From NCBI GenBank assembly GCA_017538465.1, contig JAFYIW010000154.1, forward strand, positions 1 through 7,095: DNA of 7,095 nucleotides, written 5' to 3'. The DNA is from Victivallales bacterium. Its GTDB lineage: Bacteria; Verrucomicrobiota; Lentisphaeria; Oligosphaerales; Oligosphaeraceae. Position numbers and translations under genes: made by a program. This document shows, one piece after another, positions 1 to 7,095 of the stretch; positions within the stretch are counted from its first letter, which is position 1; every line of letters begins with the position of its first letter. The notes below the pieces were generated by a model. It did not search any database and was not told where the DNA came from. It saw nothing but the letters and a program-made list of their open reading frames with translations.

Positions 1-14
1 ACGGCGGCTTTTTT
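1..14 (+). terminator. Possible tail of an intrinsic terminator cut by the window edge
   Basis: The window opens with a GC-rich stretch (acggcggc) followed directly by six T. This looks like the descending arm and T-tract of a rho-independent terminator on the plus strand. The ascending arm would lie left of the window, so the hairpin cannot be confirmed. If real, it would end a plus-strand gene converging on the LarA-like gene, or serve both directions. Confidence 0.3.
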
Positions 15-61
15 GTGGAATTATATGCTGTCAGTTGGAGAACAAATTGGGATGCAAGCAA

Positions 62-91
62 GGGAGGAACGCGCTCCGGCGCGGCCCTCCC
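62..91 (-). terminator. GC-rich hairpin downstream of the LarA-like gene, possible terminator
   Basis: A two-part inverted repeat: outer arms gggagg (62-67) and cctccc (86-91), a two-by-two mismatch, then inner arms cgcgc (70-74) and gcgcg (79-83) closing a four-base loop. It begins about 70 bases after the stop codon of the LarA-like gene, a suitable place to end that transcript. On the minus strand the hairpin is followed by TTGCTTGC, a poor T-tract. On the plus strand it is followed by cgtttt, so it could act in either direction. The structure is clear; the function is inferred. Confidence 0.4.
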
Positions 92-160
92 GTTTTATCA
101 AGTTGACGAAATAATTTCCTTTCGTTTTCTAGTTTTGGCGGAGGCAACCAAGAATGGTTT

Positions 161-1441
161 CTACGCCTCGAATTTCTCGCGGTTGATCCAGAGTCCCAGA
201 GCCGGATTGGGAATGAAGTAAATCTCTTCGTCCCCGATGGTATTATAGCCATATTGGAGTCTGGCGGGGTCATAGCGTTGCGCCAGTTCCTCGTAGCTGG
301 CGGGCTGGAAGCCCACCCCGGCGATTTCCTCCTGGGTGATGTCCCTGACCGCGTAGGTGATGGTGAAGCGTCCGTCGGAGGAGCCGTGGATGAGGTGGGC
401 GGCGGCGCCCATGTTGTCGCGCAGGTCCTGGTTCTCGGGCTTCTGGAACTGCTCCAGCGTGTTCAGGCGTCCGCGGTAGCCGTATTTGCGGATCAGCTGG
501 TCCACCTTGGGGTCTTCGCCGAAGCGTTCGACGCCCGGGGCCAGGATGACGAGTTCACCGCCGTCGGCCATGGCCATGCGGGTGCGGTACACCGCCTTGT
601 TGCCCAGCCAGGTGCTTTTGAATTCGGCGGGGTCGAGATAGACCACGCACTTCTTCAGGCCATGCTCCACGAAGTCGATATTGGTCTTCTGCGCGAGCTT
701 GACGGCCTCGGTGAGGCAGCTGCGCCCTTCGCCGATGAAGAGTCCGTGAGTGTGGATGTCGCGTCCCGTGGCGGTGGTCACCGTCAGCACAAAGAGGATG
801 GGCCGATGGTTCAGGAAATGCTCCATGCCGTAGTCGAACAGTTTGCGCACGGGGGTGTTGTCGCGTCCCATCATGCGTTCCATGCCATAGACGGCGCCGA
901 CCATGTGGGATTTGTTGATCATGTCGCTGCCGCCCACGCCCACGAAGAGATTCTTCGCATGGTTGGACATTCCGATGACCTCATGGGGAACCACTTGGCC
1001 AGGAGAGACGATCAGGTCGTAGCTTTCGTCCATCACCCGCCGGTTGACCTCCACGCTGACAGGGTCCTTCCACAGTCCCTCCGTGATTTCCGCGAGGAAT
1101 TCCGAGGGCACCTCCCCAAGCCTGACGACGTCGTGGCGCCAGTCATGGGCCAGCATCTTCCCGTAGGGGATGTCCCCGAACATGTCATCCCATTGTTCGC
1201 GGGTGACCGGCACATGCGTGCCCAGGGCCGGCATCACATCGACTTCGACGCCCTGGTCAACCAGGCGGTGATAGAGGTGATTGGTGATGAAGCCCGCATT
1301 GGAGTGGTAGCGGGTGTAGTCCGGGGGCAGCAGGAGGACCTTGTGGAGCGTCCGGTTGGCGAGCGCCTCGTCCAGCGCGGCTTGGATTTCGTTGGGGGCT
1401 AGCCCTTCGGGCGCGGTCGCGATGCGGTAGATGTCATTCAT
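161..1441 (-). CDS. LarA-like nickel-pincer racemase/epimerase (lactate racemase family, DUF2088)
   Basis: A complete 426-residue protein, close to the usual LarA length, starting at ATG 1441 and ending in TAG. LarA enzymes use a covalently bound nickel-pincer nucleotide to racemise or epimerise 2-hydroxy acids in the cytoplasm. The fingerprint is visible: DYTR at 41-44, GTH with H76, H153, K163 (the expected cofactor-anchoring lysine) and H179. The spacings H153-K163 (10) and K163-H179 (16) equal those of H174, K184 and H200 in Lactobacillus LarA. A later W278-x3-K282 probably matches the substrate-binding Q-x2-K segment, with leucine in place of glutamine, so the substrate may not be lactate; a sugar acid is possible. 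No larB, larC or larE cofactor-synthesis gene is in the window. It follows the permease gene by 48 bases, probably in one transcript, and no Shine-Dalgarno sequence precedes the start. The family is secure; the substrate is unknown. Confidence 0.88.
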   Translation of the reverse strand: MNDIYRIATAPEGLAPNEIQAALDEALANRTLHKVLLLPPDYTRYHSNAGFITNHLYHRLVDQGVEVDVMPALGTHVPVTREQWDDMFGDIPYGKMLAHDWRHDVVRLGEVPSEFLAEITEGLWKDPVSVEVNRRVMDESYDLIVSPGQVVPHEVIGMSNHAKNLFVGVGGSDMINKSHMVGAVYGMERMMGRDNTPVRKLFDYGMEHFLNHRPILFVLTVTTATGRDIHTHGLFIGEGRSCLTEAVKLAQKTNIDFVEHGLKKCVVYLDPAEFKSTWLGNKAVYRTRMAMADGGELVILAPGVERFGEDPKVDQLIRKYGYRGRLNTLEQFQKPENQDLRDNMGAAAHLIHGSSDGRFTITYAVRDITQEEIAGVGFQPASYEELAQRYDPARLQYGYNTIGDEEIYFIPNPALGLWINREKFEA

Positions 1442-1489
1442 GGGAGATGGGGCTGGTTTGGTGTGAAGTCCGGGGAAGTTGGCCGGGGG

Positions 1490-2776
1490 CTACTCGTGGC
1501 GCAGGGCCTCGATGGGGGAAAGCGCGGCCGCGCGGATGGCGGGATAGATTCCGAAGATGATTCCGATCAACAGGGAAATGGAGAAGGCCAGGATGATGGC
1601 GTCGGGCTGGACGATGGTGGTCAATCCGGCGAGGCGGGTGACGATTTTGGGCACGCCGATTCCCATGGTGATGCCAATGAGCCCGCCGGCGAAGGAGAGC
1701 AGCAGCGCCTCCGTGAGGAACTGCACGACGATGTCCGTCCGGCGGGCGCCCAGGGCCCGTCGGATGCCGATTTCGCGAGTGCGTTCGGTGACGCTGGCCA
1801 GCATGATGTTCATGATGCCGATGCCGCCGACCAGGAGGCTGATGGCCGCGATGCTGCCCAGCACGATGTTGAAGATGCGCTTGGTCTGTTCGGCCTGCTT
1901 GAGCAGTTCCAGGGGGACGGTGATTTCGAAGTCGGCTTTCTTGTGGGCCTGGCGGATGGTCTCGCGGATGGAGTTGGCCAGGGTGATCACCTCGGCCTCG
2001 CCGGGGGCGGTGACGGTCAGCTGATGTAGCTCCACCAGTTCCATGCGGGTGGAGCCGGACTCCCGGATGCGGATTACGTTCCCGAAGGCGTGCCTGGCGG
2101 TCGTGAGCGGAATGTAGATGTCGCAGATATCCCGATTGGCCTGTTCGGCCGCGGATTTCGTGCCTTTGGGGGAAGAGGCGGAACGGCGGGCGGCATTCTC
2201 GACAATGCCGATAATCTCGAAGGCAAAATTGCCGACATAGACCTGCTGCCCAAGCGGATTCTCCAGAGGGAAGAGCCGACGGGCGCTTTCGCGGGTGATG
2301 ACGGCCGTGCGCGCCTCGCAGGTCATGTCATACTCGTCGAAGAACCGCCCGGCAGTGACTTTGAGGCTGGTGGAGTTGGCGGCCCAGGCGACGGTGCAGA
2401 TGGCGCGTCCCGGCACGGTGACTTCACGATGGCGCAGATTCACTTGGATTTCCCGGGCGGGGATGTGGATTTCGGCCTGCGGATAGAGCTCGTGGATCCG
2501 TCGCGCGTCCTCGTAGGTCAGGCCATATGTGACCATGCGGGAGACCTCGCCGCCGGCCTCCGTGGGCTTCACGGAGCGGATGATGATGTTGGAGCTGCCC
2601 AGGTTGCGGATCTGCTCGCGGGCCTCATGGGACGCGCCTTCTCCAATCGCCAGCATCGCGATGACGCTGCCGACGCCAAAGATGATTCCCAGGGCGGTCA
2701 GCAGACTCCGGAGCTTATGCTCGAACAGGCTGCTGCTGCCCAGTTTCAGGACGCGCTTGAGCTTGAAGAGAAGCAT
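1490..2776 (-). CDS. MacB/FtsX-family ABC transporter permease subunit
   Basis: An inner-membrane permease of the MacB type: 428 residues from ATG 2776. The order is a cytoplasmic N-terminus, TM1 (about 25-44, within the typical LRSLLTALGIIFG), a large periplasmic MacB_PCD-type domain (about 45-300), then three helices forming the FtsX domain (about 302-324, 352-372, 390-410). The coupling stretch TERTREIGIRRALGARR (about 330-346) and the terminal IRAAALSPIEALR are hallmarks of the family. Such permeases work with a separate or fused ATPase and often a periplasmic adaptor, in export or mechanotransmission; neither partner is in the window. The frame stays open to a GTG at 2794, but that codon sits inside the terminator hairpin of the upstream tRNA, so I prefer the ATG. 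No Shine-Dalgarno sequence is visible for either start. There is no room for a promoter between the terminator and the ATG, so expression may depend on read-through. Substrate unknown. Confidence 0.9.
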   Translation of the reverse strand: MLLFKLKRVLKLGSSSLFEHKLRSLLTALGIIFGVGSVIAMLAIGEGASHEAREQIRNLGSSNIIIRSVKPTEAGGEVSRMVTYGLTYEDARRIHELYPQAEIHIPAREIQVNLRHREVTVPGRAICTVAWAANSTSLKVTAGRFFDEYDMTCEARTAVITRESARRLFPLENPLGQQVYVGNFAFEIIGIVENAARRSASSPKGTKSAAEQANRDICDIYIPLTTARHAFGNVIRIRESGSTRMELVELHQLTVTAPGEAEVITLANSIRETIRQAHKKADFEITVPLELLKQAEQTKRIFNIVLGSIAAISLLVGGIGIMNIMLASVTERTREIGIRRALGARRTDIVVQFLTEALLLSFAGGLIGITMGIGVPKIVTRLAGLTTIVQPDAIILAFSISLLIGIIFGIYPAIRAAALSPIEALRHE

Positions 2777-2781
2777 GTCAA

Positions 2782-2820
2782 TAAAAAAGCCCACGCAGGG
2801 GCAATAAGTCCCGCGTGGGA
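2782..2820 (-). terminator. Intrinsic terminator of tRNA-Pro
   Basis: Read on the minus strand, CCCACGC (2819-2813) plus GGG pairs with CCC plus GCGTGGG (2796-2790): ten base pairs with one bulged base and a nine-base loop. It is followed after one C by six T (2788-2783). It starts five bases after the encoded CCA end of the tRNA. This is a textbook rho-independent terminator, the strongest in the window. It runs to within about six bases of the permease ATG. Confidence 0.85.
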
Positions 2821-2823
2821 AAA

Positions 2824-2903
<80 letters not shown>

Positions 2904-2930
2904 AAATCTTCAGATTGGAAAACCGCGCTT

Positions 2931-2958
2931 AATGTAGCGTGTGAAACGCAAACTTCAA
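2931..2958 (-). promoter_or_regulatory. Candidate sigma70-type promoter for tRNA-Pro
   Basis: On the minus strand, TTGAAG (2958-2953, 4 of 6 to TTGACA) is separated by 16 bases from TACATT (2936-2931, 4 of 6 to TATAAT). Transcription would start near 2924, about 20 bases before the mature tRNA. The bases after the -10 are GC-rich (GCGCGG), as is common for stringently controlled stable-RNA promoters. The match is moderate and the call leans on position. Confidence 0.42.
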
Positions 2959-2963
2959 GGCAC

Positions 2964-2995
2964 GCTTGTGGAAAACCAGGCGGAATTCCACAAGC
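2964..2995 (-). repeat. Perfect 10-bp inverted repeat just after secDF
   Basis: Arms gcttgtggaa (2964-2973) and ttccacaagc (2986-2995) are exact inverted copies around a 12-base spacer. The repeat begins 11 bases after the secDF stop codon and ends a few bases before the candidate -35 box of the tRNA promoter. It may stabilise or end the yajC-secDF message, but no T-tract follows on either strand, so it is not a standard intrinsic terminator. It could also be a protein-binding site. Confidence 0.6.
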
Positions 2996-3006
2996 CACGG
3001 AAGGGA

Positions 3007-5766
<2,760 letters not shown>

Positions 5767-5804
5767 GAGATGCTTGGGATGACTTGGAGTTTCAATGGCG
5801 GAAA

Positions 5805-6173
5805 TTACTTCTTTGCGTCGGCGGATTCGGCGGGTTTTTCCTCCGGGAGGATTTCGGCGATGGCGGCCCGCACGAAATCGATCTCGACGCTGGAGCTGAA
5901 AGCGACTCTCACCGTTTTCTCATTGACTTTGACGATGGTGCCCAATGCGCCGGAGTTGGTCATGACGCGGTCGCCGACCTTCAGTTGGCTGAGCATTTCC
6001 TGAATCTGCCGCTGCTTTCGCTGCTGCGGGCGGATCATGAGGAAATACATGATGCCCAGAATTGGCAGGAAAATCCACAGGCTGCTCAGTCCGCCGCCGC
6101 TGGCGGGGGCGTTCGGAGTGGCGTTGGCGGCTGCGTCGGCAAAGACGAAGAGAGATTGAAAAAGGTTGCTCAC
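5805..6173 (-). CDS. yajC: YajC, Sec translocase accessory subunit
   Basis: A 122-residue protein of normal YajC size. YajC is a small inner-membrane protein that associates with SecDF and the SecYEG channel. An Ala/Gly/Pro-rich N-terminal stretch precedes one membrane helix (about 31-47), then the family signature IRPQQRK (47-53) and a small cytoplasmic domain with the conserved GDRVMTNSGALGTI (67-80) and an acidic/Lys C-terminus. The start is GTG at 6173, chosen because GGAG lies seven bases upstream; this is the only clear Shine-Dalgarno site in the window. It precedes secDF by 38 bases, the standard gene order, and a candidate promoter lies about 70 bases upstream of the start. Confidence 0.95.
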   Translation of the reverse strand: MSNLFQSLFVFADAAANATPNAPASGGGLSSLWIFLPILGIMYFLMIRPQQRKQRQIQEMLSQLKVGDRVMTNSGALGTIVKVNEKTVRVAFSSSVEIDFVRAAIAEILPEEKPAESADAKK

Positions 6174-6180
6174 GGGTCAG

Positions 6181-6184
6181 CTCC
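6181..6184 (-). promoter_or_regulatory. Ribosome binding site of yajC
   Basis: GGAG on the minus strand, seven bases before the GTG at 6173. It decides the start codon of yajC and contrasts with secDF, the permease and the LarA-like gene, which have no comparable motif. Confidence 0.7.
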
Positions 6185-6237
6185 AGAAGGTGAAAAGGGT
6201 CAGAGACGTCTGCATTGGCGTCCGTCAGGCGAGTCGG

Positions 6238-6260
6238 AAACAGGTAAATTTAGCCTGTTT
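6238..6260. repeat. 23-bp dyad over the yajC promoter, possible operator
   Basis: Arms aaacagg (6238-6244) and cctgttt (6254-6260) are perfect inverted copies around nine bases, eight of which (taaattta) are themselves palindromic. The dyad covers the candidate -10 box and start point of the yajC promoter, the usual position of a repressor operator. On the minus strand only three T follow, so a terminator for the upstream ROK gene is possible but weak. The symmetry is certain; the regulatory role is inferred. Confidence 0.4.
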
Positions 6261-6274
6261 TTGCGCATTTTCAA
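6247..6274 (-). promoter_or_regulatory. Candidate sigma70-type promoter for yajC-secDF
   Basis: On the minus strand, TTGAAA (6274-6269, 5 of 6 to consensus) is separated by 16 bases from TAAATT (6252-6247, 4 of 6). An A-rich spacer lies between them. The predicted start near 6240 gives a leader of about 65-70 bases before yajC. It lies in the 159-base gap after the ROK gene, the only AT-rich part of that gap. Confidence 0.5.
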
Positions 6275-6332
6275 GTAGATAGAAGGGATTCGCCTAGCTG
6301 CATGCCCAAAGAATTTCGGCGATTGGCGGGGG

Positions 6333-7095
6333 TCATGGGCGCCATTGTCCGCGTTCGTAGAGGGTGTTGAAGGCGACGGAAGCCCCCGCCAATTCTCCGA
6401 TGCGCAGTCCGAGTCCCGAAAGGGCGATGACGCAGTGGTCGGAGAATTCGCTCCAGGTGAAGCGCGGGAGATAGTGCATCAGCGGCCTGAGCATGAGGTC
6501 CCCCGCATAGTAGGCGGTGGTGCCCAGAGTGATCAGTTCGGGGTTGAAGGCGGCCAGGGCGACGCCGATGCCCTGGGCCAGCCGGAAGGCCACCTCGTCC
6601 ATCATCTCCAATGCCAGCGGGATGTTGGCCTTGCAGCCGGCAATCAGGGCGGGATAGCCGAGCTTTTCCAGGTCGCCGGCGACTTCCGGCAGACGCATGA
6701 TGGCGTGGTCCGGGCGGAAGCGCAGAATGTCCTGCATGCGCAGTTTGAGGGAGCGTCCCCCGCAGTAGGCCTCGACGCAGCCGCGCAGTCCGCAGCCGCA
6801 GACGGGGCCTTCGGGATTCAGCACGACATGACCCAGTTCGCCGGCGTTTCCGGTGGTGCCGGTGATGAGATGGGCCCCCGAGACGATGCCGCCGCCCACG
6901 CCGGTGGACATGGTCAGGTAGATGACATCCCTTTTGCCTTTCCCGGAGCCGAAGAACCACTCGGCCAAGACGCCGGCGTTCGCGTCATTGTCCAATGCCA
7001 CCGGCAAGCCGAGTTCCCGTTCGAGGTCGGCGCGGATGGGCACGCGGTCCCAATGCATATTGGGAGAACGCAGCAGCAGGCCATTCTTCAGGTCA
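6333..7095 (-). CDS. ROK-family protein (sugar kinase or transcriptional repressor), N-terminus outside window
   Basis: The frame is open to the right edge, giving 253 visible C-terminal residues; an in-frame ATG at 7058 is internal, because the codons before it continue the family pattern (LLLRSPN before MHW). ROK proteins are glucokinase-like sugar kinases or, with an added N-terminal helix-turn-helix, sugar-responsive repressors. Counting from M at 7058, LDNDANAG (22-29) holds the expected catalytic aspartate D25. STGVGGGIV (51-59) is the phosphate-binding loop region, and GELGH (73-77) with CGCGLRGC (87-94) is the ROK zinc motif, complete with H77, C87, C89 and C94. With the catalytic Asp and zinc ligands intact, sugar phosphorylation or binding is plausible. 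The part that separates kinase from repressor lies beyond the window. The gene ends in TGA 159 bases before yajC and is probably a separate unit. Confidence 0.92.
   Translation of the reverse strand, partial: DLKNGLLLRSPNMHWDRVPIRADLERELGLPVALDNDANAGVLAEWFFGSGKGKRDVIYLTMSTGVGGGIVSGAHLITGTTGNAGELGHVVLNPEGPVCGCGLRGCVEAYCGGRSLKLRMQDILRFRPDHAIMRLPEVAGDLEKLGYPALIAGCKANIPLALEMMDEVAFRLAQGIGVALAAFNPELITLGTTAYYAGDLMLRPLMHYLPRFTWSEFSDHCVIALSGLGLRIGELAGASVAFNTLYERGQWRP

Noticed and set aside
20..25. A perfect TATAAT on the minus strand near the left edge
   Set aside because: No acceptable -35 element lies 16-18 bases upstream and there is no extended -10 TG. It also sits between two terminator-like structures.
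254..1402. A 382-codon open frame on the plus strand opposite the LarA-like gene
   Set aside because: A shadow of the real gene: rich in Val, His, Asp and Gly, without recognisable motifs, while the minus-strand frame carries the full LarA fingerprint.
2777..2782. A TTGACA -35-like hexamer directly before the permease ATG
   Set aside because: A -10 box would have to lie inside the permease coding sequence, and no reasonable match occurs there at 16-18 bases.
2777..2794. GTG at 2794 as the start of the permease
   Set aside because: It lies in the descending arm of the tRNA terminator and its next codons are the T-tract. The family's N-terminal pattern begins naturally at the ATG at 2776.
6271..6960. 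A 229-codon frame on the minus strand overlapping the ROK gene
   Set aside because: Its Arg/His/Pro-rich translation is a frame-shifted reading of the ROK gene, whose own frame carries the catalytic and zinc motifs.

Overview
All recognisable genes lie on the minus strand, so the window reads from high to low coordinates: a ROK-family sugar kinase or regulator cut by the right edge (6333 to the end), yajC (5805-6173), a fused secDF gene (3007-5766), a tRNA-Pro with anticodon CGG (2825-2903), a MacB/FtsX-type ABC transporter permease (1490-2776) and a LarA-like racemase/epimerase (161-1441). The remaining sequence is short intergenic DNA holding two candidate promoters, one strong intrinsic terminator and several inverted repeats. 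No stretch longer than 300 bases lacks a gene.

The organism is a bacterium with a fairly GC-rich genome. Three features would fit a member of the PVC group (Lentisphaerota, Verrucomicrobiota or Kiritimatiellota): one secDF fusion with a long N-terminal insert, a LarA-family protein of the carbohydrate-associated kind, and start sites that mostly lack a Shine-Dalgarno sequence. This placement is a weak inference because the window contains no rRNA or other good phylogenetic marker.

The middle block is protein-export housekeeping. YajC and SecDF are the accessory membrane subunits that work with SecYEG, and they appear to form a two-gene operon with its own promoter just upstream of yajC. The tRNA-Pro follows with its own candidate promoter and a strong hairpin-plus-T terminator. 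The permease and LarA-like genes come after that terminator, 48 bases apart, and are probably co-transcribed. They have no obvious functional link to each other or to the Sec genes.

I found no previously undescribed multi-gene system. The points most worth a second look are the tRNA terminator running into the 5' end of the permease gene, with no room left for a promoter; the dyad over the yajC promoter; the inserted N-terminal segment of SecDF; and the LarA-like protein that keeps the nickel-cofactor residues but differs at one putative substrate position.
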